Shown here: piece by piece, positions 33,220 through 41,739 of the stretch
Numbering within the stretch: position 1 is the stretch's first letter
How the letters are laid out: every line of letters begins with the position of its first letter
From: Lactococcus garvieae subsp. garvieae
GTDB lineage: Bacteria; Bacillota; Bacilli; Lactobacillales; Streptococcaceae
DNA: 64,000 nucleotides
Assembly: GCF_029024465.1 (NCBI RefSeq)
Contig: NZ_CP118950.1
Location: 248,001-312,000 of the forward strand
Direction of reading: 5' to 3'
The notes under the pieces: model-generated
What the model was told of the DNA's origin: nothing
Databases searched by the model: none
Seen by the model: only the letters and a program-made list of their open reading frames with translations
Position numbers and translations under genes: made by a program

Positions 33220-33672
33220 TTGGCTAAAAAGTCGTATAAAGACATTAATGATGGTGGTTTAAGCTATCGTCCGCCTGACCATCTTGGTCGTACTGCGAAA
33301 CAAATTTGGCGAAAAGTAGTCGTCTTTTTAGAAACTCAAAAACCTGTAGAACGGATTGACCAAACATTAGTTGAAATGTATTGCACGCAGTATGAAATTT
33401 ATCGCAATTCATACGAACATCTAAAAAAACATGGCGAAGTGCAAGAGATTTGGAAACCTGTGCAAGATATGACCGGAGAAGTCATTGACAAAATCTTCCA
33501 AGGATATAAACGCAACCCTATGACTCAGATTTACTCTGACGCCATTAAAAATTTATCTAAAATTGGTTCTGAGTTAGGACTATCACCAAAATCAAGGTCA
33601 GAGTTAATGACACTGAACTTACAATCAAGTGATGATGAAGATGACGGAATGGGGGACTTCTTCGATGATTGA
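33220..33672 (+). CDS. terS: Terminase small subunit, P27 family
   Basis: 150 residues, P27-type (LSYRPPDHLGRTAKQIWRKV near the start), which recognises the packaging site. TTG start at 33220 behind AAAGGAGATTATT; the frame upstream to 33124 crosses the G8 tract and has no RBS. Acidic tail. Overlaps terL by 8 nt. Confidence 0.88.
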   Translation: MAKKSYKDINDGGLSYRPPDHLGRTAKQIWRKVVVFLETQKPVERIDQTLVEMYCTQYEIYRNSYEHLKKHGEVQEIWKPVQDMTGEVIDKIFQGYKRNPMTQIYSDAIKNLSKIGSELGLSPKSRSELMTLNLQSSDDEDDGMGDFFDD

Positions 33673-35578
33673 AAAAATAGATTTGACTCAAACGCATGAT
33701 GTCATAGGCGCTTATCAAGCCATCAACTACAATGATATTCGTGCGACTTACCAAGATGAAGGCACGCAGTATGCGTTTGATGTGCTCGATGGGAAGTACA
33801 CCACAGGCTACTTAATGAAGCTTGCTTGTTTTAGACACCTTCAAGACTTGAAGCGCATCAACGAAAAAGCTTTCCCTTATCAGTATTCTGTGAAGCATGT
33901 CAGTCGTTTGATGAAGTTTTCAAGAATGGCACCAAATGTGGATACGATGGAACCAACCAAGTTAATGGCTTGGCAACAATTCATGCTTGCTTCGTTAATT
34001 GGATGGAGAAACAAAGAGGGTGGTAAACGATATAGTCGTGCCATCATTTCAGTCGGACGTGGGCAAGGTAAAACCTACATGTTAGCCATTCTAATGGCTT
34101 ATTCATTTTTTGTAGAGAGTCGTGGTTTGTCTAACCAAGATTTTTTAGTTTCGTCCATCAATGCAAAACAAACAGGTAAATTATACGGCTATTTGAAATC
34201 TATGATGACTGTTCTGATGGCATTCAACCCGTGGAAAAAAATTTCAGAAGAGACAGATTTAGTCTTAAACTCTGAAAGAATCATCATGAGACACAATAAT
34301 AATGTGATTCGTCCGATTTCGCATGAATCCGGTCAATACGATTCTTACCACTTTACAACCGCCATTTTTGATGAAATCGGTGAGGTCAAGAGTCGTGACA
34401 AGATTTCTAAGATTATCTCAGGGCAAGTGAAAGTTCCTAATCGGCAGTTTATTCAGATTTCTACGGCTTATCCAGACCCTACCGTCCCCTTTCATGAAGA
34501 TGAAAAAATGCTCCAACAAGCCATGGAGCAAGATTGGAATCGAGAGGCAGATACTTATCTATGCTTGGTGTGGTCCAATGATAGCTTAGAGGAAACCTAC
34601 CAACAAGAAACATGGGTGAAGTCTAATCCTTTACTCGACTTACCAAAAGAACATGATAATTTGATGCAAGGTTTGATTGACAAACGAGACAATGACGCCT
34701 TAACAGGGGCAACTCATGACTTTCAGTGTAAAAATCTTAACATGTGGTTGACCTCAGATGTCAATAGCTATCTACATTTGGCAGATGTCTCAAAGGCGAT
34801 TGTTCCAATGTTTGATATCAGATGTAAACAATGTTATGTCGGGGTTGACTATTCCATGATGTCAGATAATACGGCCATCGCTTTTGTTTTTCCTTATCTT
34901 GATGAAGAAGGTCGACCAAAATGGCATATTACCCAACATTCCTTTGTACCCTTTCACAAAGCTGGCTCAATTGAGGCTAAAGAAAAACAAGATGGTATTA
35001 ATTATAGAGAACTTGAAAAGAAAGGACTGTGTACGATTACCAGCCACCCTCAAGGGCTCATCAATGATGATGAAGTCTATGAGTGGATTGTTAATACCAT
35101 TGAAGACAATGAATTAGATGTCCTCTTTTTCGGTTACGACGCCATGGGAATGACGAAAGTCATTCAAATGTTGCTCAATAATACAGGGATGAATCTTCAA
35201 CCGATCAGACAAAGAACAAGTGAATTGAAAGACCCGACCAAATTTTTACAAAAACTCTTTGTCGAAGGGTCTGTGAGTAGACTTGATGATAAAATTATGG
35301 AAAAAGCCTTGTTAAATGCGGTGTTACGCGAGGATTCAATCGGCATTCAAGTGGATAAGCGTAAAGCAACATTGAAAATAGACGTTGTAGACGCCATCAT
35401 CGATGCCCTTTACCAAGGGATGAACCATTTTGAGGACTATGGTATGGCAAACGATAAGAGCTGGCAAGTAGAGCACATGACGCCAGAGCAAGTGAAAGAT
35501 TGGGTAACCAACCAAGAATCTGGCTTATTAGATGTAGAAGATTTTGATGAAGATTGGGGATTTGATGATGATTTTTAA
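33665..35578 (+). CDS. terL: Terminase large subunit
   Basis: A 637-residue HK97-like packaging ATPase and nuclease. Walker A-like VGRGQGKTYML (about 130-140), Walker B TAIFDEIGE (about 230), and nuclease-domain acidic residues GVDYSMMSD (about 400) and VVDAIIDAL near the end. Start at 33665, overlapping terS. Full length. Confidence 0.95.
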   Translation: MIEKIDLTQTHDVIGAYQAINYNDIRATYQDEGTQYAFDVLDGKYTTGYLMKLACFRHLQDLKRINEKAFPYQYSVKHVSRLMKFSRMAPNVDTMEPTKLMAWQQFMLASLIGWRNKEGGKRYSRAIISVGRGQGKTYMLAILMAYSFFVESRGLSNQDFLVSSINAKQTGKLYGYLKSMMTVLMAFNPWKKISEETDLVLNSERIIMRHNNNVIRPISHESGQYDSYHFTTAIFDEIGEVKSRDKISKIISGQVKVPNRQFIQISTAYPDPTVPFHEDEKMLQQAMEQDWNREADTYLCLVWSNDSLEETYQQETWVKSNPLLDLPKEHDNLMQGLIDKRDNDALTGATHDFQCKNLNMWLTSDVNSYLHLADVSKAIVPMFDIRCKQCYVGVDYSMMSDNTAIAFVFPYLDEEGRPKWHITQHSFVPFHKAGSIEAKEKQDGINYRELEKKGLCTITSHPQGLINDDEVYEWIVNTIEDNELDVLFFGYDAMGMTKVIQMLLNNTGMNLQPIRQRTSELKDPTKFLQKLFVEGSVSRLDDKIMEKALLNAVLREDSIGIQVDKRKATLKIDVVDAIIDALYQGMNHFEDYGMANDKSWQVEHMTPEQVKDWVTNQESGLLDVEDFDEDWGFDDDF

Positions 35579-35756
35579 AAACTTGTTTACGTCAATTTGG
35601 AAAGCATTCGATGTACTTATGTTTATTGCTTTTTCAATCACGATTACAACAACGATGTTTATGTGGAATACAACAGCTGGTGGAATTACTTTATCGGTTG
35701 TTTTTGTTTTAGCAGGACTAGCTTCCGAGTTGATAGAAAAGAAGAGAGGTGATTAA
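35568..35756 (+). CDS. DUF1056-like small membrane protein
   Basis: 62 residues from MIFKNLFTSIWKAFDVLMFI, with two hydrophobic segments and a basic end; DUF1056-like, found between terL and portal in lactococcal and lactobacillus phages. Overlaps the end of terL. Confidence 0.7.
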   Translation: MIFKNLFTSIWKAFDVLMFIAFSITITTTMFMWNTTAGGITLSVVFVLAGLASELIEKKRGD

Positions 35757-35758
35757 TT

Positions 35759-36964
35759 TTGCCTGTATTTAACCTTTTCAACTCATCCCAATCACCCCCT
35801 AAATCTAAAAGGGGCATTCAAGATTATTTTCCAGATGGAAATGATGGAGCACTCCTTGAGCAGTTATTGGGTGGCGATGAACGCTGGGTGTCGGCTCAAA
35901 CTGCTCTTAGAAATTCAGATTTGTTTGCCATCATTTTACAACTCTCTAATGACTTGGCGAATATCAAAATGAGTGCTGAGAAAAAGAAAAACCAAGGCAT
36001 CATCGACCGGCCGAGTACGAATGCGAACACACATGGTTTTTGGCAATCGATGTTTGCCCAACTCTTATTGGGAGGGGAGGCGTTTGCTTATCGCTGGCGA
36101 AACGTAAACGGCTCAGACTTGAAGTGGGAATTCTTGAGACCCTCTCAAGTCAATACGTATTATGACGAATACGAAAACGGACTCTACTATAATGTGACCT
36201 TTGATGACCCTAAAATAGGGTCTATCCAACAAGCCCCTCAGAGTAATATGATTCATTTACGTTTGCTTTCCATTGATGGAGGAAAAACAGGGATAAGCCC
36301 ACTCTATGCTTTAGGACGTGAATTCAAGATTCAAAAAGCATCTGATAATTTGACCGTGAATGCCTTGAAAAACTCCATGAATATTAGCGGAGTGCTCAAT
36401 ATTGAAAAAGGTGGCTTATTGAACGACAAAGATAAAGCGGCGCGTTCAAAAGCCTTTATGAAGCGGTCACGTAGTGGTGGGCCAGTGGTCTTAGATTCTC
36501 TTGAGTCCTTTACTCCACTAGAAATTAAATCTAATGTGGCACAGTTACTTTCTCAAACGGATTGGACTTCCAAACAGTTCGCCAAAGTGTTTGGGTTACC
36601 AGATAGCTACGTCGGGGGTCAAGGTGACCAACAGTCGTCGATTGAGCAAATCAGCGGAATGTATGCAAGTGCCTTAAATCGCTATATTCGACCCGTTATT
36701 AGTGAGCTAGAGTACAAGTTGAACGACACAATCAAAGTCAATGTATGGCAAGCCATCGACCCACTGGGTGATTCTTACATGTCTACCATGAGTAAAGCGA
36801 CAAAAACAGGAATTTTAGCGCAAAATCAAGCGCTTTTTCTTTTACAGAAAATGGGTTATATCCCAGAACAACTGCCAGAAGGCAAGAATCTTAACCCTAT
36901 AACGATGAATGTTAAACCCGTCCCAACAAATGAAGAAGAAGGGAGTGAGGTTCAAAATGAATGA
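35759..36964 (+). CDS. Portal protein, HK97 family
   Basis: 401 residues forming the dodecameric DNA gate at the capsid vertex. Typical segments: FDWQSMF-like HGFWQSMFAQLLLGGEAFAY, MIHLRLLS, and TDWTSKQFAKVFGLPDSYVGG. TTG start behind AAGAGAGGTGATTAAT. Located directly after terL and before the protease. Confidence 0.95.
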   Translation: MPVFNLFNSSQSPPKSKRGIQDYFPDGNDGALLEQLLGGDERWVSAQTALRNSDLFAIILQLSNDLANIKMSAEKKKNQGIIDRPSTNANTHGFWQSMFAQLLLGGEAFAYRWRNVNGSDLKWEFLRPSQVNTYYDEYENGLYYNVTFDDPKIGSIQQAPQSNMIHLRLLSIDGGKTGISPLYALGREFKIQKASDNLTVNALKNSMNISGVLNIEKGGLLNDKDKAARSKAFMKRSRSGGPVVLDSLESFTPLEIKSNVAQLLSQTDWTSKQFAKVFGLPDSYVGGQGDQQSSIEQISGMYASALNRYIRPVISELEYKLNDTIKVNVWQAIDPLGDSYMSTMSKATKTGILAQNQALFLLQKMGYIPEQLPEGKNLNPITMNVKPVPTNEEEGSEVQNE

Positions 36965-36984
36965 ACTTAGAAAGGAGGTCAAGG

Positions 36985-37689
36985 ATGACAGAAATTGAAA
37001 TTAAAGGAGACATTGTCGATAATAGCTACGGCATGATGTATGATTGGTTTGGTCTTGACTATACGAGCCCCTCGAAAGTGAATAGTGTTCTAGCAAACGC
37101 CCAAGATGAAGAAATTGTTTTGAATGTTGCTTCTAATGGTGGAGATGTGTTTGCAGCTTCCGAAATATATACAGTGCTCAAAGCATCGGGAAAGACTATT
37201 ACCGTAAATATTCAAGGCATCGCCGCCTCGGCAGCTTCGGTCATTGCGATGGCTGGAGAAGTTGTCAATATTTCACCTACTGCTCAAATCATGATTCACA
37301 AAGCATGGACACAACTTGCTGGGAATGCGGATGATTTAGAGCACGAAACACAAGTCCTAGATGGCATTGACGAATCTATTGCCATGGCCTATGCCTTAAA
37401 AACAGGCATTCCTCAACCGGAATTATTACAGCTGATGTCTAATGAAACTTGGCTCACTGCACAAGATGCCGTGGACAAAGGATTTGCGGACAATATCATG
37501 TTTGTAGATCAAAATAAGTCAGTCTTTACAAATTCTCATAGTCATTTGCCAAGCGCTGATAAACTTAATGAATTTATGAATTTCATAAATTTTAAAAATC
37601 GGAATAACCCTCCGAAAGAAGCACTGATTAAAGAAAACAAAGCAGCCGATTTACGTTCTCGTAAGTTGGCTATTTTATTAGAAAAATAA
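36985..37689 (+). CDS. Prohead protease, ClpP/S14 type
   Basis: A 234-residue serine protease that processes the capsid scaffold region. Ser in AASAASVIAMAG, His in QIMIHKAW, and SNGGDVFAASEIY near residue 50. The ATG at 36985 follows AGAAAGGAGGTCAAGG. Overlap of the ORF upstream into the portal gene is not used. Confidence 0.93.
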   Translation: MTEIEIKGDIVDNSYGMMYDWFGLDYTSPSKVNSVLANAQDEEIVLNVASNGGDVFAASEIYTVLKASGKTITVNIQGIAASAASVIAMAGEVVNISPTAQIMIHKAWTQLAGNADDLEHETQVLDGIDESIAMAYALKTGIPQPELLQLMSNETWLTAQDAVDKGFADNIMFVDQNKSVFTNSHSHLPSADKLNEFMNFINFKNRNNPPKEALIKENKAADLRSRKLAILLEK

Positions 37690-37701
37690 AGGAGACTCAA
37701 A

Positions 37702-38955
37702 ATGGGAGTTAAATTAACAGTCAATCAATTGAACGAAGCATGGATTGCTTCTGGAGACAAAGTCACAGACTATAATGACCAACTGAACATGGCGCTTAAT
37801 GATGACAATTTCTCGGCAGAAGCGATGACAGAACTTAAAAACAAACGTGATAATGAAAAAGTTCGCCGCGATGCATTGAAAGAACAACTTATTGAGGCAC
37901 AAGCTGAACAAGTTGTGAATATGCGTGATGAGGAACGAAAACCTCTTACAAATAAAGAAAAAAATCTTAAAGACCAATTCATCTCAGATTTTAAAGCGAT
38001 GATTGTTGGAGATCCTAAGGTGGTTAATTTAGTGACTTCATCGACAGATGAGTCAGGGAACGCGATTGGATTGACTATTCCTCAAGATATCCAAACTACC
38101 ATCAACACTCTGAAGCGTCAATATGACCAGTTAGAGCAATATGTGAAAGTTGAGGGCGTCAGTACACAAACAGGTTCTCGTGTTTATGAAAAATGGTCTG
38201 ATGTGACAGAGCTTTCTGACCTCGATGATGAAACAGCAGTGATTGGTGATAATGACGATCCTAAATTGACACTCATCAAATACGCCATCCATCGCTACTC
38301 TGGAATTACAACTGCGACCAACTCTCTTTTGAAGGATAGTGCAGACAATCTCTTAGCTTGGCTTTCCAGCTGGATTGCCAAAAAAGTCGTTGTTACACGT
38401 AATAAACAAATCATTAAAGCAATGGAAGCAGTGCCTAGCAAGGTCACGCTGAAAACTTTCGATGACATCATTACGATGATTAACACAGCTGTAGACCCAG
38501 CGATCAAAGGGACGTCATTTATCATGACGAACACGTCCGGCATGAATGAGTTAGCGCTTGTGAAAAATGCCATTGGTGATTATCTTCTTCAACCAGACCC
38601 TAAACAGCCAGACCAATATTTAATCAAAGGCAAACGAATCGTGGCAATTTCAGACCGTTGGTTACCTAGTGCTGGAACTGAGAAAGCACCAGTGTACCCA
38701 CTCTATTATGGTGATTTGAAAGAAGCGGTAACCTTGTTTGACCGTGAGAATCTTTCTCTATTGTCTACAAACATCGGTGGTGGAGCATTTGAAAAAGACC
38801 AAACTAAAATCCGAGTGATTGACCGTTTTGATGTTCAAGCGACAGATTCAGAAGCTTGGGTTGCTGGTTCATTCACTAAAATTGCAGACCAAAGCGGAAA
38901 TCTCACTCCTCCAAGTGCTCCAACTACAAGCGTAGCGGAATCAAAAACTAAATAA
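37702..38955 (+). CDS. Major capsid protein, HK97 fold
   Basis: 417 residues. The first about 100 form a charged coiled-coil delta domain, expected to be removed by the protease just upstream; the rest is the HK97 shell fold (TIPQDIQTTINTLKRQYD, IYEKW-like region, FEKDQTKIRVIDRFDVQATDSEAWV). RBS AAAGGAGACTCAAA. Confidence 0.93.
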   Translation: MGVKLTVNQLNEAWIASGDKVTDYNDQLNMALNDDNFSAEAMTELKNKRDNEKVRRDALKEQLIEAQAEQVVNMRDEERKPLTNKEKNLKDQFISDFKAMIVGDPKVVNLVTSSTDESGNAIGLTIPQDIQTTINTLKRQYDQLEQYVKVEGVSTQTGSRVYEKWSDVTELSDLDDETAVIGDNDDPKLTLIKYAIHRYSGITTATNSLLKDSADNLLAWLSSWIAKKVVVTRNKQIIKAMEAVPSKVTLKTFDDIITMINTAVDPAIKGTSFIMTNTSGMNELALVKNAIGDYLLQPDPKQPDQYLIKGKRIVAISDRWLPSAGTEKAPVYPLYYGDLKEAVTLFDRENLSLLSTNIGGGAFEKDQTKIRVIDRFDVQATDSEAWVAGSFTKIADQSGNLTPPSAPTTSVAESKTK

Positions 38956-38965
38956 GGGGTGACAG

Positions 38966-39301
38966 ATGAGTGGTAATCAAGAACTTCTAGAAAGATTCAA
39001 AACGTCATTGAGGGTCGATCTGGACAATGACGATGATTTGATTTTATCTTATATTGAAGCGGCGGCGTCATTTGTAACAAATGCGATTACAGAGCATCAA
39101 GATGAGATTGATTTTTTCTCTCTTCCAACCGTCAAACCCCTTTATGAAACAGCGGTTCTTGCTTTATCCGGCGCTTATTACACCTATCGGGTGGCGCTTG
39201 TGGATGTTCAGCACTTTAACGTCGATTTAGTATTGAACAGTATTATTGGTCAACTCAGAGGGAAATTTGACTGCTACAAATACGGAGACGGTGATGAATA
39301 G
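38966..39301 (+). CDS. Head-tail connector, gp6-like
   Basis: 111 residues, helical; LRVDLDNDDDLILSYIEAAASFV is typical of phage gp6-like DNA-packaging connectors. GGGGTGACAG precedes the ATG. Overlaps the next gene by 8 nt. Confidence 0.85.
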   Translation: MSGNQELLERFKTSLRVDLDNDDDLILSYIEAAASFVTNAITEHQDEIDFFSLPTVKPLYETAVLALSGAYYTYRVALVDVQHFNVDLVLNSIIGQLRGKFDCYKYGDGDE

Positions 39302-39641
39302 AACTAAACTTTTTAGCGACTTTAATAAGCGCATTACCATTGGTACTATAGAGAGCGTCCCAAATAAAAATACGGGGGACAACGACGCCGATTTCGTCCC
39401 TCAATTTAGTTTGTGGGCGAAAGTTCAAAGACGCACGGCGAATCAGTCGAACACGATTTATGGTACGGCATTAGAAGATAGCTTAGTGCTTGCGGTACGT
39501 CATGATGACCGCCTCTCAAAAGCGCTTAAAGTGCAATATTCAGGCGATGTCTACGATATCGTCATTCATAATAAAGATGAAAGCAATAACTATTTACTCT
39601 ATGATTACCTCACCGTACGTCTCTTCAAAAAGAAAGGGTGA
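39294..39641 (+). CDS. Head closure / head-tail adaptor
   Basis: 115 residues, beta-rich, of the SPP1 gp16-like head-tail joining family (SLWAKVQRRTANQSNTIYG). Start at 39294 behind GGAGACGGTG, overlapping the connector. Confidence 0.82.
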   Translation: MNRTKLFSDFNKRITIGTIESVPNKNTGDNDADFVPQFSLWAKVQRRTANQSNTIYGTALEDSLVLAVRHDDRLSKALKVQYSGDVYDIVIHNKDESNNYLLYDYLTVRLFKKKG

Positions 39642-39643
39642 CT

Positions 39644-40054
39644 ATGGATTTCAATACACAAATCGAGTCGTGGCTGGAAGGCGTCAAGTCATTGAGTCCA
39701 TCAACTCAAGTCAGAGCTAAGATGACCAAAGCACAAGCAGAGGTTTTTAAGGAAGAGTTAACGAAGGTCACTAAAGAGAAGCACTATTCTACCCACAACG
39801 ACCAAAAGAGTGGTCATATGGCTGACAACATCGATTTTGTAAATGGAGAAATTGATGGTACGTTTACTGGGAATTCAGTGGTAGGTTGGAATAATGCCTA
39901 TCATGCGAGAAATGCCCGACGCTTGAACGATGGGACGAAAAAATATCCCGCTGACCATTTTGTGGATGAGGTCAGGGAATCCCCCGAAGTCCAAGAAAAA
40001 ATGATGCGGGCACAACAGGAGGTCTATGAAAAGCAAGTGAAAGGTGAGAATTAA
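39644..40054 (+). CDS. HK97 gp10-like tail component
   Basis: 136 residues; MADNIDFVNGEIDGTFTGNS and YHARNARRLNDGTKKYPADHF fit the HK97 gp10 family of tail-completion proteins. The ATG at 39644 is behind AGAAAGGGTGACT; the GTG six bases upstream lies in the RBS. Ends on the next ATG. Confidence 0.85.
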   Translation: MDFNTQIESWLEGVKSLSPSTQVRAKMTKAQAEVFKEELTKVTKEKHYSTHNDQKSGHMADNIDFVNGEIDGTFTGNSVVGWNNAYHARNARRLNDGTKKYPADHFVDEVRESPEVQEKMMRAQQEVYEKQVKGEN

Positions 40055-40437
40055 TGGAGATGCCTACTTATCAGGCTGTTTCCTTGCTCGAAGAACAAGG
40101 CTATACTTGGTTAGACCATATCTATCAAGGGTCTGTTCCAGCAGAGGAAGTCAACGATACCAGTCACACCGTGGCAGTCGTCACAGAAACCATCAGTCGT
40201 CCGACAGACTACGCCAACAACACTTTTAAAGGGTGGGAAATGGGTGTGGAAGTCCAAATTTTCTATGCCCAAAAGTTTCAGCACCCCCTTTGCGATGTTG
40301 AAATCGAGTTGGCAACTGTTTTTAAAAAAGAAGGATGGCTGATTTCACAATCAAAAGCACACAAAAAAGACCCAGATACAGGTCAAATAACAAAGGTCTT
40401 TTATTTCAAAAAAAAATTAATTTTAAAGGAGCATTAA
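40054..40437 (+). CDS. Tail terminator, DUF806 family
   Basis: 127 residues; matches DUF806-type minor tail proteins that cap the tail tube. Its ATG shares one base with the previous TAA (TAATG). Position before the tube gene agrees. Confidence 0.82.
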   Translation: MEMPTYQAVSLLEEQGYTWLDHIYQGSVPAEEVNDTSHTVAVVTETISRPTDYANNTFKGWEMGVEVQIFYAQKFQHPLCDVEIELATVFKKEGWLISQSKAHKKDPDTGQITKVFYFKKKLILKEH

Positions 40438-40438
40438 A

Positions 40439-41095
40439 ATGGCAGGTTCAGTAAGCTACAACGGTATTAACTATATCACCGTGGGTCTCATCGATGATGA
40501 GGGGAAAATCATTAAAGGGGCAGACGGAGTAAGCGCAGATGGAATTTTAAAAATCGACGGTGATGGTCAAGGCTCAACAACCGCGAATATTACAGGTTTA
40601 GAGGCCGAAGGGACGGCAAAATACGCCAACAATGTCGTCAAACGTATTTCTCATGGTGCTCAAAGCCCCAAGGTGGCTTTAACCATGCTCGATATGCCTT
40701 TTGACGTGGCTCAAAAATTGAAAGGGTACGAGTCTGATGGAAAAGGTGGATATGTCTTGACGAGTGGTAAAAAGCCCCACGTTGCCTTACTCATTTGTTC
40801 CACAGGTTATGACGGCGAGTTTTACTACGATTGTTTCGCCAATGGGGAACTGACAGAGCCTGGTAAAAATCACGCCACCAATACGGAGTCAGAAGCTGAG
40901 TATGATGCAACTTTCACTTATCAAGCCCTTGCGCCGATTGCGGACGGTGTTTTCTTAGACCAAAAAGGCGTTAAACGGATGTTCAAAATGTACAACTCAA
41001 GCGATGCAGGATTTTCAGAAGATGCCATGTTGGCAGAAGTCTTTGGAGGGTACACCAAGGCAGCACCGAAAAGCGCATCCCTTGCCAAAAAATAA
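40439..41095 (+). CDS. Major tail tube protein
   Basis: 218 residues, phi13-type tail tube family (AGSVSYNGINYITVGLIDDE; EYDATFTYQALAPIADG). AAAGGAGCATTAAA precedes the ATG. Forms stacked hexamer rings around the tape measure. Confidence 0.9.
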   Translation: MAGSVSYNGINYITVGLIDDEGKIIKGADGVSADGILKIDGDGQGSTTANITGLEAEGTAKYANNVVKRISHGAQSPKVALTMLDMPFDVAQKLKGYESDGKGGYVLTSGKKPHVALLICSTGYDGEFYYDCFANGELTEPGKNHATNTESEAEYDATFTYQALAPIADGVFLDQKGVKRMFKMYNSSDAGFSEDAMLAEVFGGYTKAAPKSASLAKK

Positions 41096-41119
41096 GTAGA
41101 ATAGAAGGAACTTACGACA

Positions 41120-41533
41120 ATGATTAAAATCAATACCAAACCCTTGGGACTCTCAAAAAGCATCAACCTCAAAGCGACCGTAGGCTTAAAACAAGAAGCG
41201 AACCGTCTCATGATTCAATTGATTCAACTTTCAAGCCCTTCCCAAAATGTCAGTGATGAGATCGAAGACCCGATTGAACAAATCCAAAAGGCCGATGAAG
41301 TCATTGAGGGCATCCTTCAGTTCATTCAAAAAGCCCTTCGATTAACGGATAAACAAATCGATGACATTAAATATTCCATTGACGAAGAAGAACTGGGGCA
41401 ATTCATGGCCTACCTTGTTCAACGTTTCAATGGTTACTCAGACGAACAAATTCGTTTATCTTTGTCTGTAGAGCAACAAGGGTCAATAATTGACGACCCA
41501 AAAAAAGAATTGCCCGACAAAGGGCAGAATTAA
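41120..41533 (+). CDS. Tail assembly chaperone gpG-like
   Basis: 137 residues; acidic helical protein in the lambda gpG position between tube and tape measure. Coats the tape measure during assembly. The same gene also gives a longer product by frameshifting near its 3' end. Confidence 0.85.
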   Translation: MIKINTKPLGLSKSINLKATVGLKQEANRLMIQLIQLSSPSQNVSDEIEDPIEQIQKADEVIEGILQFIQKALRLTDKQIDDIKYSIDEEELGQFMAYLVQRFNGYSDEQIRLSLSVEQQGSIIDDPKKELPDKGQN

Positions 41534-41727
41534 AAGCCCTCAAGGATGAAAATGAGGACATCGACTATTTAAAACAACAACTGCTTATTCACTCTGGCTT
41601 GACACCAAGCCAATTGGATGGGGAAGATTATTTTGAGTTGCTGGATGTGTTGAAGTCCAAAGCCCAAAAAGATAGAACCATGGATGCCTCAGAGGCACAC
41701 CGACGCTTGAGAAACATGAGTGCGTAG
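41500..41727 (+). CDS. gpGT extension by -1 ribosomal frameshift
   Basis: A7 at 41500-41506 (codons AAA AAA, then GAA) is the slip site. After a -1 shift the frame stays open to TAG at 41725-41727, giving a fusion of about 202 residues. A hairpin TGCCC/GGGCA starts a few bases downstream. There is no RBS or start for a separate gene. The region extends to 13 bp before the tape measure ATG. Confidence 0.8.
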   Translation, partial: KKRIARQRAELKALKDENEDIDYLKQQLLIHSGLTPSQLDGEDYFELLDVLKSKAQKDRTMDASEAHRRLRNMSA

Positions 41728-41739
41728 AAAGGGGAAAAC

